Assembly (NCBI GenBank): GCA_963995505.1
Contig: OZ023186.1
Coordinates: 6,758,001 to 6,822,000, forward strand
Reading direction: 5' to 3'
Source of the DNA: Hypericum androsaemum
Lineage: Eukaryota > Streptophyta > Magnoliopsida > Malpighiales > Hypericaceae
Length of the DNA: 64,000 nt
A model generated the notes under the pieces. That model worked only from the letters and a program-made list of their open reading frames with translations. It made no database searches and had not been told where the DNA came from. Made by a program: the position numbers and the translations under genes. Of this stretch, positions 23,364 to 36,580 are shown in pieces (positions within the stretch are counted from its first letter, which is position 1; each line of letters starts with the position of its first letter).

Positions 23364-26300
23364 TTACATGTATCTATTGACTAACTCACGTATGAAGATC
23401 CCACTCCTGTCTAAGAAAGAGAAATATGCTATTCTCCATTGCCTATTGCAAATCAGATGGAACATAAAACCCCAGAAGCCAAAAACAAACCCGAATGCCA
23501 TGCTTACGAAGAACCATTCGACATCAACAAATGTAGTGAGTGTCCCATAGTGTGAATCCGTTGCGAGCGGTGTTGCCTCATCTTCATCACAACCTTTTGC
23601 TAGTGGAGAACCACATAGTTCATTACCAACAAAACAAGAAGCGTTGAAACTCTGTAGTTGAGTGCTTGAAGGGATCCTTCCCGTCAAGTTGTTACTTGAC
23701 AAGTTCAAGTGGTTAAGAAAATTCAAGGTTGAAATGCTAGAAGGAATCTCCCCGACGAGCTTGTTTAGCGATAGATCAAGAGATTCTAACAGCCTCATAG
23801 CTCCGATATTTTGTGGGATCTCTCCATTTAGCATGTTTTGCGATAAGTTTAGCGATTGTAGCGCTACAAGAACTGTCACTTCATCTGGAATCTTACCTGT
23901 GAAGAAATTGTTGGAAAAATCCATGGCTCTCACCAAATTTAGAGTTGTGTTGAACTCCATAGTTCTCCCCTTAATCACAAGAATAGCATCCTCTTTTTCT
24001 TTGCGAAGAATAGCATCCTCAGTGTAGTTTCCTTCTCGGAAGTAGTAGTTTCCTACTCGGAAGGATGCTACATCCTCAAGGTGGCCTCCTATATTTGACT
24101 TGCTAATCGATGATGGAATCTCTCCTTGCATTTGGTTTTCTGATAAATCAAGAACAACCAAATTCTGACAGCTTCTCAATAAGATATGTAACCCTCCAAC
24201 AAGGTTGTTGTTCCGAAGATGTAACGACTCAAGGAGCTTCAAATTCTCCATGGAGCTTGGGAGGCGGCCAGTGAAGTTGTTGTTGTTCATTCTGAGTGTT
24301 GTTAAGCTATTCCACGACATCCAACAATCTGGTATTTCTCCATAGAGCAAATTGTTTGCAAGGTTGAGAACATGCATCCTTTTAGTCTGGTTCATTTGGT
24401 AGCACAGAAAATGGGATAATGAGCCGATGAAGGAATTATCTGAGAGATCCAAAGCAGCCAAATTGGACGAGAATGGAGGCAGTCTACCATGGAATTTGTT
24501 GGACTTCAAATCAACTACCACAGCTTCCATAAATGCTAAGCTACTCGGCATCTCCCCAGCAATTTGATTGTTGCTGAGATAAAGATAAGCAAGTGACCCA
24601 TTCCAGAACCCTTTGGATAATGATTCCAACGAATTATTTGAAAGATCCAATTCGTAAAGGCTGGAGGAGAAAATGATGGGAACTTCACCTTTTAACTGGT
24701 TGTTGGAGAGGTTTAGTCTTTCAATTTGCGACGACATATTCCCAAGCAGCCACTCTGGAATCGCACCCTCAATACCGCAACCAGACAAGTCCAATTCCCA
24801 TATGCTCTTTTGTGAATGAAGCCAAGGAGGGAATTCCTCGCCTAATTGCCATGATGACAGATCCAAATACTCGAGCTGAAACGGAGGAATCCAACTCGGA
24901 CTCACCTTCAACTCCAGTTTATTGCCACTTGCCCGAAACCACTTCAATCGAGCCAGTTTTGCAAAGTGAGTTTCAGAAACAGAGCCGACCATTGAGTTTC
25001 CATCTAAGTTAGCATGCTCAAGAGATTGAAGCTCCCCAAAGGATGGTGGAATAGAACCAGAGATTGAATTGTCGCTCATGTCAAGATCCACCAAAGATTG
25101 AAGCTCCCCAAAGGATGGTGGAATAGAACCAGAGATTGAATTGTTCCATAGGGAAAGATCAACCAAAGATTTGAGCTTCTCGAAAGGAACATTAGTTAGG
25201 TTCCCAAAGATTCCAGCAGAACCCAAATCTAGCTCCTCCAATCCATTTGAGGGACATGATGATGAGAATAGATCATGGAAGACGTCAACCACATCTTGAT
25301 TCACCTTCACCCCCATCAGTCCAAGATATTTCAGATGACAAAGATGGCCCATGGACTTGAGAGTCTCCCGCCCACCAATTTCCAAGCCACCATTTTGAAC
25401 ACCAAGCCGCAACACAGTTAGGGATGTCAAGTTCCCAATGGCACTCGAGATCACCCCTTGCAAGTTGTTACTTTTGAGTGAAAGAAATTCCAATTCACTG
25501 CTGAAACTATATAACCAACTAGGTATAGAGGAATTGAAGTTGTTATATGAGAGGTCAAGACTCCTTAAACGAGTCAGATTTTGGAATCCTTCTGGAATTG
25601 GGCCCGCTTTGAAGTTACAATCAGAAAGATCAAGTGTGTTGAGATTGTGAAGGTGGAAAATCCATTTTGGAATAGAAGAGTGCTCAAAGTCATTGAAAGA
25701 AAGATCTAGGACAACAAGAGAAGAGAAGTTGTTGAGCAACGATACAGATACAGATACAGAAGGGAGGAGGTGACCCAATCGACATTGACTCAATATTAGC
25801 TCTGATAAAAAGGGAATGGCTTTTATGGAATGAAACCAATCTCTGGCCTTGGAGAGATCTACATCGGTCAAATCAAGGTGGTGAAGCAAAGAGAGACTCG
25901 AAACCCACTGGAGACTATCACTTGATAGACCATATCCAGATAGTCCTAGATAGTCCAAGTTAGTTAAATTACCGATTTGAGAAGGGATTTTACCACCAAA
26001 CCCTGCATCGGTCAGATCGAGCTGCTTCAGACTTGTCATCAGTCCCAAGAAGGGAGGAATCCGAATTTCCCAAAAATCATTGTAGCTAAGATTCAAGTGC
26101 ACCAGCTGCTTCAGATGAAGCAAGGAGGAACTAATCTTGCCGCTCATTCGGGTTGAGACATGGAGATCAGGATCATGTTGGAGGTGGAGACCAATGACAT
26201 GGCCCGTGGAATTGTTGCAGGAAACTCCGTACCAGTCGCAACAGCTCCCTCCGCCAACATCCACCCAAGATCCGAGCCGGTTGCCTTCATCGACGAGACC

Positions 26301-26418
26301 TCCCTTGAACATGAGGAGGGCTTGTCGCTCACTCTCCAAACAACTCATAGCTGGGCCGACATCACTCAGAAATATCATTATCAGCACAACCAGCAAATGA
26401 TAACTCGGGAAAGCACCC

Positions 26419-26420
<2 letters not shown>
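23364..26420 (-). CDS. LRR receptor-like protein (Cf/EIX type), no kinase
   Basis: Cell-surface receptor-like protein of the class that detects microbial or developmental ligands and signals through co-receptors such as SOBIR1 (family knowledge). Intronless, 1018 residues from ATG 26420; a GTG one codon upstream is unlikely as start. A signal peptide (about 1-27) precedes the LRR N-terminal cap CLESERQALLMFKGGL..CCDWYGVSCNNSTGHVIGL. About 30 LRRs of the LxxLxxLDLSxNxLxGxIP type follow, interrupted by an island before ALQSLNLSQNMLNGEIP. After the LRR C-cap comes one transmembrane helix (WFFVSMAFGFVFGFWGFMF, with small-xxx-small spacing) and a cytoplasmic tail of about 30 residues. It has N-glycosylation sites in the LRRs and no kinase. 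The frame is intact. The ligand is unknown. Confidence 0.93.
25023..25166 (-). repeat. 72-bp in-frame LRR duplication
   Basis: The segment starting AGATTGAAGCTCCCCAAAG at 25023 recurs at 25095, offset 72 bp, with very few differences over the first 48 bp. It adds exactly one 24-residue LRR (SISGSIPPSFGELQSL appears twice in succession). This is a recent unequal-exchange event within the receptor ectodomain. Confidence 0.9.

Positions 26421-26423
<3 letters not shown>

Positions 26424-26456
<33 letters not shown>
26424..26456. repeat. (TA)16 microsatellite directly 5' of the RLP start
   Basis: An uninterrupted TA run of about 33 bp begins four bases upstream of the RLP ATG (minus strand), so it lies in the 5'UTR or core promoter. 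It is likely length-polymorphic. Confidence 0.9.
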
Positions 26457-26460
<4 letters not shown>

Positions 26461-27712
26461 ATATCTTGCTAATAATGTAGTGTATGTGGTAAATACTGTA
26501 TGGTTACGTGCAAGGGAAGATAGTAGTACTTGAAATTAAAAAGAGGGGTAATGGGGGGTTTTATATGCTGAGCTTTGAAATGTAAACCCGTCGTGTAGTT
26601 AACTAGCTAAGCTTGTTTGAGTGCGATGTTTGTGGTTTATATTCTAAGATGGTCTTTTTGTGTGTGGAAAAATAATCATTGACTGACTTGGATGATTGTT
26701 CATCCCAATGTGGAAGTTGACATTGATTACGATGGTAAACGCCAATTGTTAGATATTTTTTCATATCCAAATAAAGTTATGTAGATATAACTACTCGAGC
26801 GTACTGTATTTTGTATTACTTTGGTTCACTCCGTAAACTTCTTACCGAGTGCAAGGGAAATGGGTTCTATTGTCTGTTACGATGCAAGTTTCCTTTTTTT
26901 TATATTTAATTTAATAGTATAATAATAATCCAATCACTCATATCAATCGGAACAGAGTAGATTGGGTACAGATAACATGAACCCAGCAGCATCATTCGGA
27001 CAATACATCATATGGCGGCACATCATACGGTCACACATCACAACTGCACACATTCACAATAGCATATCGCAACGGTACACATGAACAACGATAATTTGTG
27101 ATGGGTCGTTTGATATACCGCTGTGATGTGCTGTAGTGATGTGCCATTGGAGTGTGTCGCCGGTGTAATGTGTCTCCGGTCTCCCATGTTGTTCCGATTG
27201 GTGCTGCTGAACGGTCAGTAGTACCGAATCCAACCCCTCAATCCGTAAAACAGTTAATCTAGTAAAATTAATAGTTGATTTAGTAGGTATGTCGCTACCA
27301 GTATATTTTTCACACTTATAAATAAACCGACCACTCTTTCACTGTGTGAAATTCTCAAATAGGTACTCAAACGATCGCTTTATAGATTTGTGAGGAAAAA
27401 AAGGTGATAAAATTCACATGGAATCGAAGAGCCCGGACCCAGAACATGACGACGAGGGTCTCCCCGACTCGGAGCCTTGAAATGGGGTAATGTGGGGCTT
27501 TGAAATGTAAGCCCGTCGTATAATTAACAAGCCAAGCTTGCTTGAGTGCGATGTCTGTAGTTTATATTCTAAGATGCTCTTTATGATTAAGACGGTAGTT
27601 TTGCGTGTGGAAAAAACAGTCATCGACTGACTTGGATGATTGTTCATCCCAACTTGGCAGTTGACGTGGATTAAGATGGTAAACGTCTCTTGTTATTTAT
27701 TTTTAGAATAAT
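26457..27712. repeat. RLP upstream region with a tandem second copy
   Basis: 26600-26950 is the RLP 5' flank. 27485-27700 repeats part of it: GTTTATATTCTAAGATG, GACTTGGATGATTGTTCATCCC and GATGGTAAACGTC all recur. 26990-27230 is an unrelated run with repeated CACATCA/ACACAT motifs. No gene is supported, and the 77-codon frame at 27414-27647 is chance. Further copies of the flank lie at 28880-29060, 35455-35540, 36075-36510, 46850-46920 and 61800-61845. Confidence 0.7.
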
Positions 27713-28164
27713 TACTACCAGGCCACTGGTGTTTGGCATATTCGCCACTCACCTCTCTGGTGTTCAAAAATTGATTAAAAACCCCCCATAGTTGGCAAAA
27801 TTATACTTTGAGGCCCCTCGCTGACGTCAGTAATTTTTTTTTGTCATATGAAGGACAAAAATATCCTCGGGTTTCATCTTCAACCTCAATTCATCTTCGA
27901 ACCTTCAAACCTTCAAACTTTCGAAACTTTGAAACTTTCGAACCTTCAAACCTTCAAACCTTCAAAGCTTCGAACCTTCAAACCTTTGTTTAAAAGTATA
28001 AAAGTATTTTCACATGATAAAAAATCAAAAATTGAGTCTTGACGTCATTCAGGGATCCGAGACTCACATTTTTATAAAGAACAGGGACGTCAAAATAATT
28101 TTTTGAATAGGAAGACATAATCTATAATTATAATATAGGTCAGGGATTTGAAAGTAATTTGTCT
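27713..28164. mobile_element. Short MULE-type MITE with internal CTTCAAAC repeats
   Basis: Ends resemble each other in inverted orientation (AATTACTACCAGG near 27718 and the complement of GAAAGTAATTTG near 28150). Internal matching blocks carry the GTCATATGA/ACATGATA and GACGTCA parts. The overall design matches the longer TIR elements at 1.5 and 3.5 kb. The core (27895-27985) is a degenerate run of CTTCAAAC/CTTTCGAA units. Exact ends are uncertain. Confidence 0.55.
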
Positions 28165-29758
28165 ATAAAAAATAAGAAGAAAACAAAATTAGTTGCCATG
28201 GCGTACTCAATCTTCCGTTTAGTGCCCGACAATTACACGTTTAGAATTAGTGCGCTAGGCCACTTCAAGAAAAAAGAATTAGCGCGGTGGGTGTGTTCCA
28301 GCCTTAACATCCACATTAAAATGAGAAACTTTAAGAATAGGAATCGCAATGGACAGAATTTGGATAGGATCTGTAGGACTTAGATTCTCATATTTTTTTT
28401 GAAAGTTGACCCAGATCTTTATCATTATCCTCATCCTCTTTAAAAATAAAGATCTGGATAGGATTCAGGTCCTAAAAAATCGAGCAGGATTAGGACGACC
28501 CGCAGGTCTGTATTATTTAAAAATTAAGTCATACTTGTTCACAATAGCAAAGCACTCGAAAATGTGAATGCAATTTATTCTTTCGCTAAAATAAGTCAAT
28601 ACATAAAAATAAAATAAATTAATAAAAATACTACAAATTAATATGGCAATTGAAGGGTAGAATATATTAGTATGTTGAATTAACATTATGTAGGTTAAAC
28701 TTCTTCATCATTTCTCCTTTGGCAATTTGTTAGTTTCTCTCGGATATCTAAAGCGTCAAGGGTATCAGTTGGAACCTACTCAAGTTTATTTTTATTTTTA
28801 TTTTTTATACTTATACGATTCACTGAACCAATTAATTTAGATTCGAGTCAATTCAAACCATTTCCCTTTATAAACTCTAGTTTGAGAAAAACCGTAAACT
28901 TCATACCGAGTGCTAGGGAAATGAGTGCTATTGTCTGTTTTTTGGTAAGTAATTATTTTATTTATTTATTTACGCCCCAAAAGTTAAAGACTATAAAAGA
29001 CGGGTGCTATTGTCTGTTATGATGCAAGTTTCATTTTGTTTATTTAACGGTATAATTAATAATTTGATCAATCATTTCAATCGATAAAATAATTATTTTC
29101 ATAATATTTTTTATAAGAAAAATATCAACTAGTAATCGCTAATTAAAAAATATTAATTTTACTAAAATAATTAGTAAAATTAATAGTTGATTTAGTAAGC
29201 ATGTGAATATCATACCCGTTGGTATAAAAAATAATCTGAGCACGGAATTTAACATAAAAAATTACGTGCGGTTTAAGCATAAAATCTTGGCATATGCTTA
29301 ATTAGCGCCAAATTCAAAGGGGTTGGTGGAAATTGTATTTAAAGAAACGGAAAACTCAAAAGTCTCTAACGATTAATATAATGTATTAAGAAATTCAGTA
29401 CTTGGTAAATTAATCCCTGAGTTTTAAGTAGAGATGGTAATTAGATTTTTACTCTGAGGTCTATCCTGATACAGACTCGAAAGGTTCAAGACCTGTTGAT
29501 TTTGATTCGGTCTAGATCTTGATCCTCACCGGATCCTGATATTTTAAAATGATAAGGGTATGAATATAGATTTATAAGATTCTGCCCTGATCCTATCCAA
29601 AATTTTAAAATTAAAATAATATATATGTATATTAATTATTAGACATAATATTAAATTCTCAATTTTTTGGTAGATAAATATTCTTTATTAAAACGAAAGT
29701 TCAAAACAGAGTTAGCTCAAAAAGAAAAACAAAATATAGCGGCTCGATATTTACATCA
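28165..29758. other. AT-rich DNA with relics of several repeats
   Basis: 28340-28520 has repeated GGATAGGAT/AAGATCTGGATAGG words and pairs with 30650-30920 in inverted orientation, probably ends of a decayed DNA transposon. 28880-29060 is an RLP upstream relic (GGGAAATGAGTGCTATTGTC occurs there). 29346-29430 is a lone terminus of the TIR family at 34.6-35.4 kb. No gene is supported. Confidence 0.5.
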
Positions 29759-30223
29759 GTTACAACCAAGGTTGTCAAAATCGGGATCCTACTGAGGATC
29801 GTTTGGGTATAGAAAAATCGTAGATCGGAGGATCGTAACACGGATCACAAGATCCCACCAAATAAATAAAATAATAGAAATTACTAAGAAACATAAAGTT
29901 AACATAAAATTTTATTAGTTTATTAAGAAAAACCCACGTATCTTTAAAATAATCAGGAAACTTTTAGGTAACACCAAATATGATTTTAAAAAAATATCAA
30001 AAATATTCACTAAATCTCTCGAAGGAACAAGGAGGGAATTAGTTGAAAAAATTCTTGCAATCTTAATCGCAGATCTTGTGGTCTTACGATTATACTCGAT
30101 GATTCCACCAATCCGTTCAACATTAAGATCTTGCATGCGATCCAGTACATTGGAGCAATGGCGACTCATAAAATCGTCCAATCTTACGATTATAATCGCA
30201 ATCCTAAAAACCCTGGTTACAAC
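29759..30223. mobile_element. hAT-type MITE with 8-bp target duplication
   Basis: The element 29767-30215 (449 bp) begins CAAGGTTGTCAAAATCGGG; its other end, read inverted, begins CAGGGTTTTTAGGATTGCG. It is flanked by a perfect 8-bp duplication, GTTACAAC, at 29759-29766 and 30216-30223. Eight-base duplications and a CA-GGTT terminus fit hAT MITEs. It encodes nothing; the 113-codon frame inside is non-functional. Confidence 0.85.
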
Positions 30224-33200
30224 CCCACCCCGACCAAAATGTTCCCTCGACCTCAAGAGGTGAAGAAGAGGGACCTATAAATCCGTGTAGTCAATCAAGA
30301 AAGTGAGGAGCGATTAATTATGAATGATCGAGGCATCCATTCAAAGGATCTACTCTTGGGCATGAAAAAGCACATAATGTAGGAGCAGCTCATTATCGCA
30401 CCTCGCCTCATTGAAAATAATACCATTACGAAGCAGTCACATGCCCCAAGTAATAGCAGCAAAAATCACTAACCAAATTCTCAATTTTAACTTACCCAAC
30501 TTGAACCTTTTTTTAGAAACAACTTCAACTTTTTTTGAATTTGGTTTTTTTGTTTCTTTTTATTGATTTGTTTAATGAATGAAAATGTCCCATTACTATT
30601 TGAAAACTACGAAAAGATAATTTAATTTTTTTAAATTAAATATTAAAAAAAAAAGCACGGACCCGCGGGTCGCCCTAATGCTGCCCCATTTTTTAGGATC
30701 CATATCCTACCCGAATCCTTATTTTTTAAGAGGATAAGAGTAAGGATCTTGGTAGGATCCATAGGACCCACATCTTTACCCTCTTTTTAAATAGTGGACC
30801 TAGATCCTACCTGAATTCTTATTTTTAAAGAGGATAAAGATAAAGATCTTGATCCACTATTTAAAAAGAGGGTAAGGATCTGGATTCTACCAGGATCCTG
30901 CCCATTGTCATTCTTAATTTTAAGAAATTAAATTCGTTATTCCATTTAATCAATTCTTATATCAGATTTAGTAAGATTACAAAATGAGTTTACCAAAATA
31001 CTCTTAACTCATATTAGAACTCTAAAATCATAAAAACCCCATAGCAAAATTCATTTTTGTTAATAAAATGTTGCTCGGTATCCCAAATCTTGCTACTGTT
31101 GTTTTCAGTAAATCTAAAAAATGTTAGCTAATTTTGACTTCATGTATCGAACTTAATAATCTAATACATGAATAACATGAAAATTTTAATTTTTGTTAGT
31201 TTCTAGAAATCAAATAATAAATTTTGCAAACATTTTTGTTTGATGACAAAGGTATAACGAATAAACACTTACATGCCCAATTATATTATATGATACATGG
31301 TATATAATTAAATATCCAGCAACTACATCACTCCATTTTGCTTTAAAATGTAAACAATGACTTCGACCAAAAGAAAGAGATGCAAACTGCTTCCACGGCA
31401 CAAAATCCATTTTTAAATATGGGGTTTGTATGATTTTTGAGATTTTATATGAGGTACGGTAGTTTAATAATCTAATGTTATGATCATTTGAGATAAAAAT
31501 TAGTTAGAAGAATTAACGAGTTCAATTTTTTAAAATTCATAAACTAATTTTCTAATGACTGTACCTCCTAGCACAAAACCTTAGATATTTTTTAGTTTTT
31601 TTTTTCTTAACGAAACGAAGGCGTGTACTACATAGGTAGTATATATTAAATTTAGAAGTAACAAATACTTAAATTAATTGACGAGTTCGAGTTTTTGGAA
31701 ATACATCAATGTTAAATATTTATTGAATTTTTTTTAATACTTTTCAAAGGTCCTATCGAGTTTGAATTTGGATTAGTCGACGGAAAAAAATAGATTTAGA
31801 TCTTGACAAGTAATTAGTTATCGCGACATGATCTCAAAATTTCCAAGCTGCCAATCCAATCCTTATGCCTTTTTCTTAAAGCAACATTCGACGCGTGATC
31901 TGGATCGTTCAACATCAATGTACGTGTTATATGCGGATATTCGTTGTATTTAAAAAAATATATAATTTGTATTACTTCAAAATATTCATTGTCATATCAC
32001 ATATCGTTATGCAACCACACATATGGTTTATTTTTTTTATTCATAACACTTTTATATATCTTTAATAATTATAATGCGTAAAAATATTGGTTTATATAAT
32101 GTATAATTTGAATACAAGAGTTTTCCATGAGGCTGGATGCTTTGAATTTCTTTGGTTAAAGAACTGGAATTTCTTTCACACAAAAAAGGAACTAAAAAAT
32201 TCCTTAGTCCTCGAAAGGTGTCGGTTGATGCAAATTTGATTTGATTTCTGTTCTTAATCAATTTATATAAATGAAGAATTATCCCTTGCCCAACTTATCT
32301 CTGGTAGATGCATACATTGATCACCCATTTTACATTAATCAGAAGAAACATATGATTTCCAGTTTTCCACGAAAACGGATTTTTGGTTTCAGAGCCGACT
32401 GCTTTTTTCCCATGAAAATTACATGCTTAGGTTAGGATAGCTAATTCCCTGATGGGCAAAAAAGAAGATTGGTCTCCATCATTTAGGAACCGAAGAAAAT
32501 ATTGTTATTCTTTTGTTAATAAAATCTGTTATTCGAAAATCTAGGAAACTAATCCAAGTTTCAGTCAGATAAGATATTTGTAGTGAAAAACAAGTATTTG
32601 AAATTACTATCTTCTTGATGTTAATTTAAGTATTTGGACGTGGAAGAAAAGATTAATAGGTGCTGAGAAAAGTAAAATTTAAAAGGATTTAAATAGGAGG
32701 ACCCTCACCACTACGTTGATAAGATTTTTTTACCAGTTTGAAAACATTTGGGATAGAAAGTAAAAAACCAAAAGCAATGAGAGGGCTTAACAGCTGCGAG
32801 AAATTATGATTTGAAAAGGAAAGCAGCTGAAAAGTTTCAAACTCCATTAAATCTCTGGCATAGAAACGGAAAGAACTGAATCAGATCTTGGCAAAAGAAG
32901 ATGGCGGGACCCCAAAATCAGCCAAGCTCCAGCTTCCAGCTTTAAGGCACGTTCTCATCAATGGCATCTCCGTATGTTCAACAATTAAGGGTGAAGGAAA
33001 AGGGAGGAGGCCATCAGAAAACAAGATTTAGTCTCTACTACCCAAGTTCTGATCAAAATCAGAATGAGTGCAGAGAAGGGAAAGTTTTGAAAAGCAAACT
33101 AGGTGCAACCGAGAGCTACTTATTCATTCTATTCACTATCGAGTGACTACACTGGTCCGGTACAATATCAGGTCTTCACGATCAAGAGAGAGATAGAGCA

Positions 33201-33634
33201 ATCATTTAGTAGATGAATCTATCCGGTAACATTGAAGTGAAATGTTTTTTTTTTCCTTCTCCATTTCAAGAGATTAAGACCAACTCCAACAAGTTTAAAA
33301 CCAACAAACAGGCGTATGAACAAAACTAGATATCCATGCTCAAAATCATCCGGTTTTTGCAATTGTTCTAGGTTCATCGTACTTGGAAGTACCGAACAAA
33401 AGTGGAAGACACTAACAAGCCAAGCTACTAGACAATAAGCAACAGAGGAAACAAGTAGAGACAATCGATAAAGTGCCAGAAAAAAATTGGAAACGAAGAA
33501 ACAGACGACCCAACCAGAACTTAAAACATCAAACTAAGGTGTCCTAGCAGGAGAAAGAATTCTCATCAGACTTATCTGCCATGTTCCTTTTTTGTTGTAG
33601 CAAATTTTTGGTATCTGGCATTAGAAGACAGTCC
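30224..33634. other. AT-rich intergenic stretch and calmodulin 3' region
   Basis: 30650-30920 is a transposon-end relic rich in GGATCC/AGGATAA words, partly self-inverted. 30930-31050 again resembles the TIR family of 34.6 kb. 31050-32880 is AT-rich with no recognisable feature. 32900-33200 is less AT-rich and unassigned. 33220-33634 is probably the 3'UTR of the calmodulin gene. Frames up to 81 codons here are unsupported. Confidence 0.5.
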
Positions 33635-34030
<396 letters not shown>

Positions 34031-34557
34031 TCATCATCCCTTGAATAGAAATAATTCAATTAAAAAAGGAAAACCCTAACCGTCCATCCAAACTGCAAAC
34101 ATGAACACTAATACGAACGATCGATATCGACCCGAATACCAGATCAAAACTCAACATCCACGAACAGCATACAAAACCTATTACCAATCTTTTCCTTCCA
34201 AAAACAGATACTTCCGCTAAGACAACACCACTCATCGACGAGGAAACACATCGCATTATATACATCACAGTAGCATAAAAAACATTATACCTCACAACAG
34301 CACCATCTGCGGCAGTAGTTACCGAATCGAATTCATTAACAAACTCACTTAGCCAAAAACTCTATCCAGATGTTCTTCAGATTCCTCCTATTCTTCTACG
34401 AGTAAGCGTAAACTCTATCCAGAGATCAAAATAAACGAAAAGTTTAGATTCAGTCTTCCTAATTCCGTCTTTGGATCATCTTCGGGGCTTTTGGTTTTAC
34501 TTTGGGTGACGATTGTTAACATCGTGCACTCTATGCTGTAAATTATTTATAAAAAAA

Positions 34558-35427
34558 AGGAAAAACTCAGAAGTCCCTAAGGTCAGTACTTGTTAGTTTT
34601 AAGAAATTGAACTCATTAGTCCTTCTGACCTATTTATGTCTTAAATAATAACATGAGATTACTAAAATATCCTTACCTCAATTAAAACAATAAAAAAAGC
34701 CACGGTACCTCAGAATGGTGGAGGATTTCATGGCGTTGATGACAAAGAAGGTGAAACGAAAGACACAAATTAACACAACCACAATCAATCAATTAGTTGC
34801 CCAAAGAATATGATTGTTCTTCTTGTGCTTGGAGCTGACCCTCTCGAGCTTGAACCTTTCCTGGACAGCAGAGATATAGCTGGCGGCCTTGGCATCGACG
34901 AGCTCGTCACCCACGGCGCCGAACATCCTATCGAATTGGCTCTTAAAGTTGTTGTTAATAACACTGTTGGTGTTAACATCCGCCGTACAACATAAGATAG
35001 CTTCTGCTTCGTGGGAGGAGGATTAGTGACCAAGTTATTAGCCTGGCTCAGGTTGGCCTTGTTGCTTATGTACAATTTCGAGGTCGGCGAGGGAATCTCT
35101 CTTCACAATTGCATTCACCAAAATAAACAGTTGCAGCTTTGTCAAGAAACCTGAAACCAGTAGAATGGAGAATTCTCCTCTCGCCATTCGCTTCATCTTC
35201 TCCGTCTCAACGCCGTGAAGTTCTACACCATTTGGAGGTACCGTGGGTATTTTTTTTATTGTTTTACTGGAGGTAAGGATAATTTAGTAATCTCATATTG
35301 TTATTTGAGAAATAAATAGGTCAGAACGACTAATGAGTTTAATTTGTTAAAACTCAGGGATCAATTTGCTAAGTACTGAATCTATGAGTACAATATATTA
35401 AACCACAAGGACTTATGAGTTTTTTAA
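34558..35427. mobile_element. 870-bp TIR element carrying a host gene fragment
   Basis: Left 150-190 bp (AAAAACTCAGAAGTCCC, then AGAAATTGAACTCATTAG, TGACCTATTTATG, ACTAAAATATCCTTACC, CCACGGTACCTC) recur inverted at 35220-35427. The interior on the minus strand encodes a coding-like segment in one frame (FKSQFDRMFGAVGDELVD, then AASYISAVQERFKLERV), which I take as captured host sequence of unknown family. No transposase. It sits in or beside the calmodulin first intron. Lone termini of the same family occur at 29346-29430 and about 30930-31040. Confidence 0.75.
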
Positions 35428-36580
35428 AAAAAATGAAAAATGATCAAGTTAACCACTAACTCTTTAAGAGAAGTTTACTCCACCGAGAGCAAGGGAAATG
35501 AGTGTTTTTGTTTGTGATGACGCAAGTTTCTCCGATCACTCGTATCAGAGCCCTCCTCGTCTACTTGATTTGAAGGACTCAGCTTGCTTTAGATATTCTT
35601 CTGGCTGGTTCTTAATTAGCTTATTCTGCAACCATTAGTATTATTATCTTATGTTTTTAAGTAAAAAAATTCAAGACAACATAAAGTAATTCAAATTTTA
35701 ATGCTATATAATAATTATATTTTTATTATTTATCTTACACAATTATATAATAATATTTGATTGAATAAATAATATTATTTATTTGAATAAATGTCTGGTA
35801 TTGATACATGTTCGGAATTAAACCTTTAATACCGCAATGAAACAACGCCTACATTTCTATGCTCTTTTGCCAATGCAGCCAACTAGAAAATTCCTTCCCT
35901 AATTGATATGAGGAGTGCTCTTTTTTAAAGTCAATAACTCGGGCGAGTTCATTTAATCGTTTAATCTTTTGATTTTATAATATATGATATTCAAATTTAC
36001 TAGACTTACTAATTCAAATTCGAGATACATACGATATTTTTTTGTTAATGGAATGGAAGCAATCATCTCTGGCCTGGGAGAGATCTAGGCTGCTCAATTG
36101 CGCTGTCTGTGGTTATGATTCGAAGTCGGTCTTTTGGATTAAGATGATCCTTTTGCGTGTGGAAAAAATGGTATTGACCGACTTGGATAATTGTTCATTA
36201 AAACAATTTAGCAGTTGACTTGGATTTCGATGGTAAACGATCACTTGTTATATATTTTTTCGAATCCAAATAAAGTTATGTAAATAACTAAATATAACTA
36301 GTCGAGCGTATTTAACTCTATAAAATCTAGTGTACTCCGTGAACTTCTATCCGTTTTTTAATTTAACAGTATAAATTAATAATCCGAACACAGAATTTTA
36401 ACCTAAATATTTGAGCTAGTTTACCCTTAAAATCTTTGCATATGCTTAACTAGCGGATAACCAACTTGGATGATAAACTCATTCCAATTTGTTGCTGACT
36501 AATGGTAAACGTCACTTGTTTAATATCGTGTGCTTTTGTGGATGCAAATGAGTCAACTTATTAAGTTCCTCATGATGCAA
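35428..36580. repeat. Relics of RLP coding and upstream sequence
   Basis: 35455-35540 and 36075-36510 match the RLP 5' flank (GGGAAATGAGTG, GATGCAAG-like, GACTTGGATAATTGTTCAT, GATGGTAAACG). 35855-35915 matches RLP coding sequence near 24800 (TATGCTCTTTTG, CCTAATTG), and 36050-36095 matches near 25840 (ATCTCTGGCCT.GGAGAGATCTA). All are short and decayed. They are traces of at least one further RLP gene copy. Confidence 0.7.

Noticed and set aside
27895..27985. CTTCAAAC repeats as a possible CRISPR-like array
   Set aside because: Units are short, degenerate and contiguous with no spacers. The host is a plant, and the run lies inside a MITE.
34785..35075. 96-codon minus frame starting MYISNKANLSQANN
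   Set aside because: A different frame of the same segment gives far more protein-like sequence (DRMFGAVGDELVDAKA), so this frame is not the captured coding one.
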